Assembly: GCF_002575655.3 (NCBI RefSeq) | Contig: NC_053037.3 | Coordinates: forward strand, 323,977,294 to 324,041,293 | Origin: Aegilops tauschii subsp. strangulata | Taxonomy: Eukaryota > Streptophyta > Magnoliopsida > Poales > Poaceae | Direction of reading: 5' to 3' | Length of the DNA: 64,000 nt | Shown: positions 22,571-35,672 of the stretch, in pieces | How positions within the stretch are numbered: the stretch's first letter is position 1 | Layout: each line of letters starts with the position of its first letter | Notes under the pieces: model-generated | The model's input: the letters and a program-made list of their open reading frames with translations, nothing else | Told to the model about the DNA's origin: nothing | Database searches by the model: none | Translations under genes and position numbers: made by a program

Positions 22571-23904
22571 AGGTCTATGCGTAGTTTCTATGCACGAGTA
22601 GAACACAAAGTAGTTGTGGGCATTGATTTTTTTCAATTTACTTGCCGTTACTAGTCTTATCTTGATTCGGCGGCATCATGGGATGAAGCGGCCCGGACCG
22701 ACCTTACACGTACTCTTACGTGAGACAGGTTCCACCGACTGACATGCACTAGTTGCATAAGGTGGCTAGCGGGTGTCTGTCTCTCCCACTTTAGTCAGAT
22801 CGGATTCGATGAAAAGGGTCCTTATGAAGGGTAAATAGAAATTGGCATATCACGTTGTGGCTTTTGCGTAGGTAAGAAACGTTCTTGCTAGAATCCCATA
22901 GCAGCCACGTAAAACATGCAACAACAATTAGAGGATGTCTAACTTGTTTTTGCAGGGTATGCTATGTGATGTGATATGGCCAAAAGGATGTGATGAATTA
23001 TATATGTGATGTATGAGATTGATCATGTTCTTGTAATAGGAATCACGACTTGCATGTCGATGAGTATGACAACCGGCAGGAGCCATAGGAGTTGTCTTAA
23101 TTTATTGTATGACCTGCGTGTCAATGAAAACGCCATGTAATTACTTTACTTTATTGCTAACCGTTAGCCATAGTAGTAGAAGTAATAGTTGGCGAGACAA
23201 CTTCAGAAAGACACGATGATGGAGATCATGATGATGGAGATCATGGTGTCATGCCGGTGACGAAGGTGATCATGCCGCGCCTCGAAGATGGAGATCAAAG
23301 GCGCAAGATGATATTGGCCATATCACGTCACTTTATGATTTGCATGTGATGTTTGTCATGTTTACATCTTATTTGCTTAGAACGACAGTAGCATAAATAA
23401 GATGATCCCTCACTAAAAATTTCAAGAGACGTGTTCCCCCTAACTGTGCACCGTTGCGAAGGTTCGTTGTTTCGAAGCACCACGTGATGATCGGGTGTGA
23501 TAGATTCTAACGTTCGAATACAACGGGTGTTGACGAGCCTAGCATGTACAGACATGGCCTCGGAACACATGCGAAACACTTAGGTTGACTTGACGAGCCT
23601 AGCATGTACAGACATGGCCTCGGAACACAAGAGATCGAAAGGTCGAACATGAGTCCTATAGTAGATGCGATCAACATGGAGATGTTCACCGATGATGACT
23701 AGTCCGTCTCACGTGATGATCGGACACGGCCTAGTTTGACTCGGATCATGTATCACTTAGATGACTAGAGGGATGTCTATCTGAGTGGGAGTTCATTAAA
23801 TAATCAGATGAACTTCATTATCATGAACATAGTCAAAAGGTCTTTGAAAATCATGTCATAGCTTACCCTTTAGTTCTACTGTTTAAGATATGTTCCTAGA
23901 GAAA
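22571..23904 (+). other. Untranslated leader of Angela
   Basis: 1.3 kb with no supported gene. It contains a 40-bp exact direct duplication (23530-23569 and 23590-23629, period 60) starting TTGACGAGCCTAGC. Intact family members also have a long leader holding packaging signals. Confidence 0.7.
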
Positions 23905-26900
23905 ATTTAGTTGAAACTTGATAGTAGCAATTATGCGGATTGGGTCCGTGAACTGAGGATTGTCCTCATTGCTGCATAGAAGGCTTATGTCCTTAATGCA
24001 CCGCTCGGTGTGCTGAACCTCAGCGTCGTCTGTAGATGTTGCGAAACATCTGACATACACGTTTTGATGACTACGTGATAGTTCAGTGCGTAATGCTAAC
24101 GGTTTAGAATTGTGGCACCAAAGACGTTTTTGAAACGTCGCAGAACATATGAGATGTTCCGAAGACTGAAATTGGGATTTCAGACTAGCGCCCACGTCAA
24201 GAGGTATGAGACCTCTGACAAGTTTCTTAAGCCTGCAAACTAAGGGAGAAAAGCTCAATCGTTGAGCATGTGCTCAGATTGTCTGAGTACTACAATCACT
24301 TGAATCAAGTGGGAGTTAATCATCCAGATGAGATAGTGATGGTTCTCCTTAGTCACTGCCACCAAGCTATTAGAGCTTCGTGATGAACTATAACATATCA
24401 GGGATAGACATGATGATCCTTGAGCAACTCGCGATGTTTGACACCACGAAAGTAGAAATCAAGTAGGAGCATCAATTGTTGATGGTTAGTAAAACCACTA
24501 GTTTCAAGAAGGGCAAGGGAAAGAAGGGATACTTCATGAAACGGCAAATCAGTTGCTGCTCTAGTGAATAAACCCAAGGTTGAACCCAAACCCGAGACTA
24601 AGTGCTTCTGTAATGAGGGGAACGGTCACTGAAGCAGAACTACCCTAGATACTTGGTAGATGAGAAGGCAGGCAAGGTCGACAGAAGTATATTGGATATA
24701 CATTATATGAATGTGTACTTTACTAGTACTCCTAGCAGCACCAGGGTATTAGATACCGGTTCGGTTGCTAAGTGTTAGTAACTCGAAATAAAAGCTGCGG
24801 AATAAACGGAGACTAGCTAAAGGTGAGATGACGATATGTGTTGGAAGTGTTTCCAAGGTTGATGTGATCAAGCATCGCATGCTCCCTCTACCATCGAGAT
24901 TGGTGTTAAACCTAAATAATTGTTATTTGGTGTTTGCGTTGAGCATAAACATGATTGGATTATGTTTATCGCAATACGGTTATTCATTTAAGGAGAATAA
25001 TGGTTACTCTGTTTATTTGAATAATACCTTCAATGGTGTTGCACCTAAAATGAATCTCGATGGCAGTGATACACATGTTCGTGCCAAAAGATATAAAATA
25101 GTAATGATAGTACCACATACTTGTGGCACTGCCATTTGAGTCATATTGGTATAGAACGCATGAAGAAGCTCCATGTAGATGGATCTTTGGACTCACTCGT
25201 TTTTTAAAAGATTGAGACATGCGAACCATGTCTATTGGTATATATGCATAAAGAAACTCCATGCAGATGGATCGTTTGGACTCACTTGATTTTGAATCAT
25301 GTGAGACATGCAAATCATACCACATGAGCAAGATGACTGAAAGGCCTCGTTTTCAGTAAGATGGAACAAGAGAGCAACTTGTTGGAAGTAATACATCTGA
25401 TGTGTGCAGTCCAATGAGTGCTGAGGCACGCAGTGGATATCGATATGTTCTTACTTCACAGATGATTTGAGTAGATGCTGAGTATATTTACTTGATGAAA
25501 CACAAGTCTGAATTATTGAAAGGTTCAATTAATTTCAGAGTGAAGTTGAAGATCGTCGTGACAAGAGGATAAAATGTCTGTGATATGATCATAGAGATGA
25601 GTATTTGAGTTACGAGTTTGGCACACAATTAAGAAATTGTGGAAATTGTTTCACGACTAATACCGCTTGGAGCACCATAGTGTGATGGTGTGTCCGAACA
25701 TCATAACTGCACCCTATTGGATATGGTGCATACCATGATGTCTCTTTACCACTATCGTTTATGGGTTAGGCATTAGAAGACAACCGCATTCACTTTAAAG
25801 GGGGCACCACGCAATTCCGTTGAGACGGCACCGTTTAGAGAAACCTAAGTTGTCGTTTCTTAAAAGTTTGGGGCTGCGATGCTTATGTGAAAAAGTTTCA
25901 GGCTGATAAGCTCGAACCCAAAGCGGATAAATGCATCTTCATAAGAATACCCAAAACAGTTGGGTATACCTCCTATTTCAGATCTGGAAGCAAAAGTAAT
26001 TGCTTCTAGAAACGGTTCCTTTCTCGAGGAAAAGTTTCTCTCGAAAGAATTGAGTGGGAGGATGGTAGAGACTTGATGAGGTTATTGAACCGTCACTTCA
26101 ACTAGTGTGTAGCAGGGCACAAGAAGTTGTTCCTGTGGCACCTACACCAATTGAAGTGGAAGCTTATGATAGTGATCATGAAACTTCGGATCAAGTCACT
26201 ACCAAACCTCGTAGGACGACGAGGATGCGTACTACTTCAGAGTAATGCGTGATCCTGTCTTGGAAGTCATGTTGCTAGACAACAATGAACCTACGAGCTA
26301 TGGAGAAGCGATGGTGGGCCCGGATTCCGACGAATGGCTCGAGGCCATGAAATCCGAGAGAGGATCCATGTATAAAAGCAAAGTATAGACTTTGGAAGAA
26401 ATAGTTGATAGTCGTAAGGCTGTTGGGTGTAAATGGATCTTTAAGAAGAAGACGGACGTGGACGGTAATGTTACCGTCTATGAAGCTCGACTTGTGGCAA
26501 AGAGTATTTTCACAAGTTCAAGGAGTTGACTACGATGAGATTTTCTCATCCGTAGCGATGCTTAAGTCCGTCGGAATCATGTTAGCATTAGCTGCATTTA
26601 TGAAATCTGGCAGATGGATGTCAAAAACAAGTTTCCTTACCAGTTTTCGTAAGGAAAGGTTGTATGTGATACAATCAGAAAGGTTTTGTCGATCCTAAGG
26701 ATGCTAAAAGGTATGCTAGCTCCAGCGATCCTTCCATGGACTAGAGCAAGCATCTCGGAGTCAGAATATACGCTTTGATGGAGTGATCAAAGTTTTTGGG
26801 TTTATACAAAGTTTGTTAGAAACTTGTATTTACAATAAAGTGAGTGGGAGCGCTACAACATTTCTGATAAGTATATGTGAATGACATATTGTTGATCCGA

Positions 26901-27520
26901 AATGATGTAGAATTTCTGGAAAGCATAAAGGGTTGTTTGAAAGGAGTTTTTCAAAGGAAGACCTGGATAAAGCTGCTTACATATTGGGCATCAAGATATA
27001 TAGAGATAGATCAAGACGCCTGATGATACTTTCAAAGAACGCACACCTTGACATGATTTTGAAAGAGTTCAAAATAGATCAGCAAAGAAGGAGTTATTGG
27101 CTGTGTTACAAGGTGTGAGTATTGAGTAAGACTCAAGACCTGACCACAGCAGAAGAGAGAGAAAGGACGAAGGTCGTCCCCTATGCTTTAGACGTAGGCT
27201 CTACAGTATGCTATGTTGTGTACCGCACATGAAGTGTGCCTTGCCATGAGTTGGTCAAGGGGTACAATAGTGATCCGGGAATGGATCACATGACAGCGGT
27301 CGAACTTATCCTTAGTATCTAATGGACTAAGGAATTTTCTCGATTATGGAGGTGAAAAGGAGTTCGTCGTAAAGGGTTACGTCGATGCGAACTTTGACAC
27401 TAATCCGGATGACTCTGAGTAGTAAACCGGATTCGTATAGTAGAGCAGTTATTTGAAATGGCTCCAAGTAGCGTGTGGTAGCATCCACAAGATGACATAG
27501 ATATTCGTAAAGCACACACG
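23905..27520 (+). pseudogene. Angela gag-pol, multiply broken
   Basis: Readable islands in Copia order: gag near 23910 (LDSSNYADWVRELRIVLIAA, then a stop), remains of integrase near 25720 (TLLDMVHTMM), pol linker near 25880 (YVKKFQADKLEPKADKCIF), pre-RT near 26330 (DEWLEAMKSERGSM), RT near 26425-26600 (GVNGSLRRR and QGVDYDEIFSSVAMLKSV in shifted frames), and late RT near 26960 (KAAYILGIKIYRDRSR). Frames change repeatedly with many stops, and the catalytic YVDD block is not readable. In intact relatives this would be one polyprotein of about 1300 residues making capsid, protease, integrase and RT/RNase H. This copy cannot. Confidence 0.8.
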
Positions 27521-27592
27521 GATCTGAAAGGTTCAGACCCGTTGACTAATAACCTCTCTCATAAGCATAACATGATCAAACCAGAACTCATT

Positions 27593-27721
27593 GAGTGTTA
27601 ATCACATAGTGATGTGAACTAGATTGTTGACTCTAGTAAACTCTTTGGATGTTGGTCACATGGTGATGTGACCTGTGAGTGTTAATCACATGGTGATGTG
27701 AACTAGATTATTGACTCTAGT
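27593..27721 (+). repeat. Two 45-bp repeats before Angela polypurine tract
   Basis: GAGTGTTAATCACAT... occurs at 27593-27637 and 27677-27721 with two mismatches. Each contains the imperfect palindrome CACATGGTGATGTG, with a third palindrome copy between them (27656-27671). The end (ACTAGATTATTGACTCTAG) is also present next to the polypurine tract of element D (56427-56444). Confidence 0.8.
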
Positions 27722-27734
27722 GCAAGTGGGAGAC

Positions 27735-29462
27735 TGTTGGAAATATGCCCTAGAGGCAATAATAAATTGGTTATTATTATATTTCCTTGTTCATGATAAT
27801 CGTTTATTATCCATGCTAGAATTGTATTGATAGGAAACTCAGATACATGTGTGGATACATAGACAACACCATGTCCCTAGTAAGCCTCTAGTTGACTAGC
27901 TCGTTGATCAATAGATGGTTACGGTTTCCTGACCATGGACATTGGATGTCGTTGATAACGGGATCACATCATTAGGAGAATGATGTGATGGACAAGACCC
28001 AATCCTAAGCCTAGCACAAGATCGTGTAGTTCGTTTGCTAAGAGCTTTTCTAATGTCAAGTATCATTTCCTTAGACCATGAGATTGTGCAACTCTCAAAT
28101 ACCGTAGGAATGCTTTGGGTGTACCAAACGTCACAACGTAACTGGGTGGCTATAAAGGTGCACTACAGGTATCTCTGAAAGTTTCTGTTGGGTTGGCACG
28201 AATCAAGACTGGGATTTGTCACTCCGTGTAAACGGAGAGGTATCTCTGGGCCCACTCGGTAGGACATCATCATAATGTGCACAATGTGACCAAGGAGTTG
28301 ATCACGGGATGATGTGTTACGGAACAAGTAAAGAGACTTGCCGGTAACGAGATTGAACAAGGTATCGGGATACCGACGATCGAATCTCGGGCAAGTACTA
28401 TACCGGTAGACAAAGGGAATTGTATACGGGATTGATTGAATCCTCGACATCGTGGTTCATCCGATGAGATCGTCGTGGAACATGTGGGAGCCAACATGGG
28501 TATCCAGATCCCGCTGTTGGTTATTGACCGGAGAGTCGTCTCGGTCATGTCTACATGTCTCCCGAACCCGTAGGGTCTACACACTTAAGGTTCGGTGACG
28601 CTAGGGTTATAAAGATATTAGTATGCGGTAACCCAAAAGTTGTTCGGAGTCCCGGATGAGATCCCGGACGTCACGAGGAGTTCTGGAATGGTCCGGAGGT
28701 AAAGATTTATATATGGGAAGTCTTGTTTTGGTCGCCGGAAAAGTTTCGCGCATTATCGGTATTGTACCGGGAGTGCCGAAAGGGGTCCGGGGGTCCACCA
28801 AGGGGTCCACATGCCCCGGGTGGGTCACATGGGCTGTGGGGTGTGCGCCTTGGCCTATATGGGCCAAGGGAACCAGCCCCAAGAGGCCCATGCGCCAAGA
28901 GATAAGATAAAGGGAGAGTCCTAAAGGGGGAAGGCACCTCCGAGGTGCCTTGGGGAGGATGGACTCCTCCCTGGCCGCACCCTTCCTTGGAGGAAGGGCC
29001 AAGGCTGCGCCCCCCCCCCTCTTCCTTGGCCCTATATATAGTGGGGGGAAGGGAGGGCAGCAATACCTAAGCCCTGGCGCCTCCCTCTCCCTCCCCTGAC
29101 ACATCTCCCTCCTCCCGCAGTGCTTGGCGAAGCCCTGTTGGAATCCCGCTACTTCCACCACCACGCCGTCGTGCTGCTGGATCTCCATCAACCTCTCCTC
29201 CCCCCTTGCTGGATCAAGAAGGAGGAGACGTCGCTGCTCCGTACGTGTGTTGAACGCGGAGGTGCCGTCCGTTCGGCACTAGGATCATCGGTGATTTGGA
29301 TCACGACGAGTACGACTCCATCAACCCCGTTCACTTGAACGCTTTCGCTCGCGATCTACAAGGGTATGTAGATGCACTCCTTTCCCCTCGTTGCTAGTAT
29401 ACTCCATAGATGGATCTTGGTGATGTGTAGGAAATTTTGAAATTCTGCTACGTTCCCCAACA
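27735..29462 (+). repeat. Angela 3' LTR
   Basis: 1728 bp, preceded by polypurine tract AAGTGGGAGAC (27724-27734) and followed by target duplication GTATT. Confidence 0.97.
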
Positions 29463-29467
29463 GTATT

Positions 29468-30336
29468 AATATATAGCAAATGAGTAACAAAACTATTTTG
29501 AAATGATTTCAAAAGGGGATGGTTTTGGTGAGAATACCAGAATGATATGATTATTTCAGGTCATGTGTATGATTTGAAATATCAAGTAGCTGGAATTTGA
29601 TAAAGTAATTAGAGAATTTAAAGTTTATCAAGAAACTTGTGGATACAAGAAGTTTAGTGGGAGCTCTATGACATTTATGATCTTACATATGTATGACATA
29701 TCATTTCATCAGAAATGACATATCAGCAAGAGATTAAAATCATGTTTCTAGAAGGGACTTAGATTATTGGATGAAAGTCTATATAGATAGATCGAAACAT
29801 CTAATTTTGCCAAAACAAGTACTGTGACCAAGTCTATTTTCTCAAAATGTCACATAGCATAACACTATGCATAAATCAATAGTTGATGAGCATATGTGGA
29901 TGAATTTGATTCAGAGATTAAAATCATCATATCTGCTATCAAATGTACAAAGCCATTTGTTTCATATAAACTAATTGTTAGTTATTGAGTACCATAGTGA
30001 TCCTAGAGAGAATTGCTAGGGTGATTGCTTAAAGATTAAGTACCTCGGTTGAACGAAGATTTTGCTTCTTCATAGAGGAGATGAAGAAATTATTGTAAAT
30101 AGTTACATCAATTGTTTGTGGTAAAACGTTACACAAGACAACTTCATATAAACTATTGGGCTATAATATTAAACGAACATACTTGTGGATCTTATAGATG
30201 ATAGAAATTAAGGCCTAAGAAGTCCTCAATAGAATATAATCTAGATCAATAGAAGTTTGTTGATAAAGTACATAGTAGTTCCAAATGATATTAACTATAT
30301 GAAGATATAGTAAATATGCTATATGGAGATATAGTG
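29468..30336 (+). other. Internal fragment of element D between Angela and the Mutator-like element
   Basis: 870 bp, AT-rich, no open frame. Some text is Copia late-pol-like (ATAGATAGATCGAAACATCT near 29780 parallels Angela's TATAGAGATAGATCAAGACG at 26999). It ends in GATATAGTG, the left target copy of the Mutator-like element. Confidence 0.6.
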
Positions 30337-31368
30337 CGAAAATGGCCTTTGGTGGCTGAGCTACCTGCAGGCCGGAATCACCCCCGTAGTGCTTGTCGCG
30401 ATCAGTGCCGGGAGTGTATGAGGCTATCGTATATTGAGTGTATTCGTAGAAGAGTCAGCTGGACAGCGCCCGTATTTGGTATTGATTAATCAGTGCCGGC
30501 TCACGTACACTAGCAGGCACAGGAGTGCAGACCAGCTGCACGTCGCGGGGCACGCGCGCATCACGGCACACTCATGTACACGGCACCAGATTTGACTCCG
30601 TCAACTCCTCAAAACCAGGATAGCCCACGCGTATTTTATGCCATTTTTTGGTGCGCATTTTTCTGTGTGAAACAGAAAACTACACATTAAGTGAATTTTA
30701 ATCAAAAAGAAAAAAACTACAGTTTTAAGGTGGTTTTTTGGGAGGCCTGCATTTTTAAGTGATATACCACAAAGCAACACAATTCATTCACTGACAGAAT
30801 GTAAAGGACCAAAACAAGAGTTTTTCACACTGTAAACACATCATCTCTCGACTAATTCTCTGACAAAAAACAATTGCCTGAGCTAAGCATAAAAACCAAA
30901 TAAAATCAGCCGTAGAAATATGCCTTGGGTGTGTTGGTGCAGGTGTTCTTTCTGTGGCCCGTCAGGCTGCACCTGGAGCAGCAAGGCGACTTCCTCTGCG
31001 ACTTTGGAAGATCCCCCTGCTGCGGACATGTAGTGCTCTTCTGCCCTTGCCCCGACAGATTAAACAGAACCTACTCCTTTTAGTTGGCAGTTCATGTGGT
31101 GCTTTGTCGCGGCTTGTCGTAGGGCACCCCGCTAGTCTCTTCTTTGATGGTGCCCCAAAGCTATCTGAACATTGCGAGGCATTTTGCACCTGATTCAGTG
31201 AACCAAAATGGTGCTTGTGTGATGTAGCTGAACCTGCAGAATCACCTGCCATCCCTATGTCGGATAACTCCATACCATCGTGTATAGCAGACATTGGCTC
31301 TAGCAAAGTTTTCACATTCCTTAGTTGCTCCATTGCAAGAGTATATGTATCCATGTTGCTGTCACCTA

Positions 31369-34300
31369 TGTAACACCCCGGTGTAATGATGCTACAGTAA
31401 TCCCTGAGATCAAGCTAATCTTTTTGCTCTAACAGTGCTTGGTCACTTTGATCAATATTCCATTTCAAATTCCAGTTGAATTCAATTTGAATTTATGAGT
31501 GAAATTCAAAAATGCTCAGACATGAAAACTAAAATGTTCATCATGTGGAACATATTATTCTGGTAATATTCGTGTTGGTCCAACATTTTTTCAAAGTGTC
31601 TAAATGACCTAAAAAAAGCTAAAACAGAAAAGCTTTAAAAAAAGAAAAGAAAAGGGGAAAGCAAGGAGAAAAGGAAAAGGGCCAGAGCCCTGGCCTCCCA
31701 TTGGGCCTCGGCCCACTCCAGCAGGCCGGCCCACCTACCTCCCCGGTCGCTCTCCCCTTCCCCTGCTCAACCGACCGAGGGCGCGCGCCCGCGCGTCGCC
31801 GCCGAACCACCTCGGCCGCGCCTCACCGAGCGCCACCGTCGCCATGGCTGCGCCATAGCCGCGGCCACCGGCCACCCCGCGCCTCGCCAGCACGTCCACG
31901 AGACGCGCCGGTGACCTCTACCTCGACTACACCTCGCCATCGAGCTCGAGGCACACCGCAGGCCACGGATTGAGCCGCCCCCTTCCACCTCGGTCGCCGG
32001 CGATCTTCCTCCTCTCCGGTGCACGCTTCTGCTCCTAAGCCGTCAAGGGCTTTCCGTAGCCGCGCGGTGAGCCAGCACCTTCCTTGTCCCTCTCTCCGTC
32101 TGCCCTTGCGCAGTCCCTAGCCATCTCTCCCATCGTGGCCGAACGCGACGCCGCGCGAGCTCGTCGCCGGCGTCCTTCCGGTGACCTTTTGGTCACGGGC
32201 TAGTGCCCAACGTGCTCGCCGCGCTGCTTAGAGAACGCCTAGCCCTTCCGTTCTAGCTGCTTCACGCCGTAGCACCATCTCCGTCGAGCACCCGTACATG
32301 CCGCCGCCTCTGCTCGTCGCTGGCGCCGATTCCGGCCAAGTCCGGCTGCGCTACCGCCACCACTCGACGCGCGGCACCGTCAGCGTTCGAACGCAAGCAA
32401 AACCGCGCAAAACGGTGCCCCGTAGCGAATTTCCGAGCGTCTCCGGCGAACTCGCCGCCGCGGAGAGCTCGCCGGCGCAACTCTGGCACCGGCCGCCGAC
32501 GTGGCCGACCTGGGGCCACCCCAGGGTTACTGGCAGCTGGGTCCCGCGGGCCCAGTTGACTGGTTGACCGGGTCAATTGCGCTGGTTGTGCATGGTTGAC
32601 CTGACATATGGGCCCCCCTAATGTTAATTAGTCTAATAACGTTTTACAAATAAAAGTAATTAGTTTAACCTAAAACTCTCACTGACACCCGGGGCCCACA
32701 CCCCTAATTGACCCTGCTAGATTAGTTAATCCACTGTTAAGCCAACAGAGGCTGACATGTGGGTCCTAGTGGCCCCACTGGTCAGTTTGACCTGGTCAGC
32801 CGTCCTGTTGACTGCTGACGTCACAGTGATGTCATGCTGACATAGTAATTCCTTTAATTCCAGAAATTGTTTAAACTTTGAAAATTCATAGAAATTAAGC
32901 CGTAACTCCGATGAAAATGTTTTCTACATGAAAGTTGCTCAGAACGACGAGGCGAATCCGAATACGCTACCCACATACCTGTCAGATGCCTCTAACTATC
33001 TGAACATGGAACATTTCCCCTCCGGTCATCTGCCTGACACAGGTCCGGAACCGGGAATACATTCCCGGTTGAATTTCCCCTTCACCTATATCGTGTAGCC
33101 ATACGTTAGGTCACAACCGGCACAGCATATTGCCACGTTATGCTTTGTGATGCTATGTTTGTTTTATATTTACTATTTCTTCCCCCTCTTCTCTCCGGTA
33201 GACCCCGAGACCGATGCCGCCCCTGTGATCGACTACGTCGACGACGACCCCTCCTTGCCAGAGCAACCAGGCAAGCCCCCCCTTTGGTCATCCCGATATC
33301 GCCCATTCCATTCTCTCATGCTTGCATTAGATTTTGCTACTGTTATTGTTTGCTCCTATTCTGATGCATAGCCTGCTTTCGTAACCTGCTCTTTGTTACC
33401 TACCTGCTTATCCTAAACTGCTTAGTATAGGTTGGTTAGTGATCCATCAGTGACCCCCACCTTGTCCTTGTTGCCCATGCTTCATCATTGAAGACCCGAT
33501 CAACGGGATCGAAGACCAGGCCCCGGCGCCGCACATCACTTTCTCCTTAGTTGCTCGACACTACTAGGTTACTATCGAGTGCCGAGGGTGAGACCTCTAC
33601 AGCACTTCTGATGTTAACCCTGTAGTGTAGCTATTCGGTCATGGTCATCGAGGGTGATTTCCTCCTTAACCACTTCCGATATGACTCTGTCGTGCAACCC
33701 CTCAAGTGTGAACCTCGGGGGTGGTTCCTCTTACGTTCACCTTGATGATTACATCGAGTGGAATTCACCGGGGGTGATTCCTCGGGTTTTCCCCTTGATG
33801 TTTGGACACGCAGTTACTATGGTTACTATGAATTTACACTGAACCATGTTACTAAAGACGGGTCGGCCCTGAGGGGTACCCGCGCGAGCTTAATTGCGAG
33901 TGATGTGGAGACAGGTTGACCTAGAAGGTGCCCGCGAGATAATTACGAGGCGTGGCCGGGCATTCCTAGCCCTTGCCACAAGTCCTCGAGACGGGGCAAC
34001 GAGGTCACATCTTTCGTGAGTCTCTGCTTGTTACCGCGTTCTCCTAATCCACTACGATTTGGATATTTGATCTAAGGGGCCTCTAGCCTGATAGCACTAA
34101 CCATCACGTGGGCATAGTATGGGTGTTCTGCGTCGTATGCATCAGCCGAAGCTTAATAGACGCCAGCGACTGAGCGGCGCGCGCCGGGTTGGACTGTGTA
34201 AGCACCTGCCTTGTTGAAGGAGGTAGCTAGGTCTGCTCACCGGCCGCCCTCGCAACGTGCAGGAGTTCCCGGGGCGATGGCCCATGACCCCTGGGGGCAT

Positions 34301-35258
34301 AGGTTTAGTCCGGCGTGCTGGCCTCTCTATTAAGCCTAGGTCGGGTTGCGGCGTATTGTTTGGCCGAGGCCGGGCATTACCCAGGAAAGTGTGTCTGGAC
34401 GGAGTTAATCGAGCGTGGTGGGTAAGTTGGTGCACCCCTGCAGGGAAGAAAACATCTATCGATAGCCTGTCCTACGGTAACGGACACTTGGAGTTGTATC
34501 CCGATCAATACAACTAGAACTGGATACTTGTGATGAGAATTGGTTTGTGATGATAACTGGATAGTATGGCTCTGGGATTGCTTTCTCGCAGGGAGTCGAG
34601 AAGGGATCTCTGGCCGAGGTTGATAACACTTCTACTACTTTAATTTATGCTACCCTACTCCCTCCTATTGTTGCAAGATGGTGGTTTCCAGAAGATGCTA
34701 GTCTTCGATAGGACTAGGCCTTCTCTCTATTCTGGCATTTCTGCAGCCCAGTCCACATATACAGCCTTCCTTTGATAATGCTGCATATGTAGTGTAGATC
34801 CTTGCTTGCGAGTACTTTGGATGAGTACTCACGGTTGCTTTGCTCCCCCTTCTCCCCCTTTCTTCTTCTTTCCGGTTGATGCAACCAGATGTCGGAGCCC
34901 AGGAGCCAGATGCCACCGCCGATGCCTGCTACTACGTGGAGACCGCCGACGACCAGGAGTAGTTAGGAGGCTCCCAGGCAGGAGGCCTTGCCTTTTCGAT
35001 CGTTGTTGCCTTTGTGCTAGCATTCTTAAGGCAAACTTGTCTAACTCATGTTTGTACTCCGATATTGTTGCTTCCGCTGACTCTTGTGTTTTCGAGCTTA
35101 TGTATTCGAGCCCTCGAGGCCCCTGGCTTGTAATATAAAGCTTGTATTATTTTAATTTGTGTCTAGAGTTGTGTTGTGATATCTTCCCGTGAGTCCTTGA
35201 TCTTGATCGTACACATTTGCGTGTATGATTAGTGTACGATTGAATCGGGCGCGTCACA
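31369..35258 (+). repeat. 5' LTR of G
   Basis: 3890 bp. Compared with the 3' LTR it lacks about 130 bp between two copies of CCACCTC near 31808. GC-rich 31700-32570 holds chance frames on both strands. No coding role is supported. Confidence 0.93.
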
Positions 35259-35261
35259 AGT

Positions 35262-35273
35262 TGGTATCAGAGC
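35262..35273 (+). promoter_or_regulatory. Primer-binding site of G
   Basis: TGGTATCAGAGC, exact complement of the initiator methionine tRNA 3' end core, three bases after the LTR. Standard for chromoviruses. Confidence 0.9.
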
Positions 35274-35672
35274 CGACTGCCTGTAGGTAGCCCCCTTTCC
35301 AACTCCTTGGCCGAAGTTGAGTCTAGTCACTGAAAAACTTTTACTAACATTGGCTGTGTGTCTTACGGGCCCACGTCGCCATTGGGTGGTATTAGGATCT
35401 TTTACGCCTCGTCTATACTCTGGGACTGTGATCTCTCTTCCATTCGGGTTAAATGAATTTACTAACTCTAACATTAGGATCCCATGACCACATTCACCCC
35501 AAAGTTGGATAAGCCATAGTTCTTAGAATAGTATTCTGAATAGTACACACACTGTCGTGTTGACTACGAAGTAGTATCCATCATACCTCTTTCATTATGC
35601 ATGTTTCATCATGAATGATCCTTGTCTTTGCAAATGGTCAATGCTGAACTACACCTGTTACATGTTAGCAGG

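Larger units (their letters stand above)
20830..29462 (+). mobile_element. Angela-type Copia retrotransposon, full length (8.6 kb)
   Basis: Two near-identical LTRs of 1726 and 1728 bp surround a 5.2-kb interior with primer-binding site, leader, gag/pol remains and polypurine tract. Target duplication GTATT is exact at 20825-20829 and 29463-29467. The LTR sequence (TGTTGGAAATATGCCCTAGA start, CCCCAACA end) is the well-known wheat Angela / barley BARE1 type. By eye the LTRs differ at roughly 25-30 sites, so the insertion is fairly recent. The coding region is nevertheless badly broken. It sits at the right edge of the Stowaway MITE, inside element D. Confidence 0.97.

Noticed and set aside
28607..29191. 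Minus-strand frame of 194 codons
   Set aside because: Lies wholly inside the Angela 3' LTR and is broken in the other LTR; a by-product of GC-rich U3 sequence.
31701..32576. Several 80-105-codon frames on both strands
   Set aside because: Inside the long LTR of G. The same frames recur with indels in the 3' LTR at 49519-50178; no domain.
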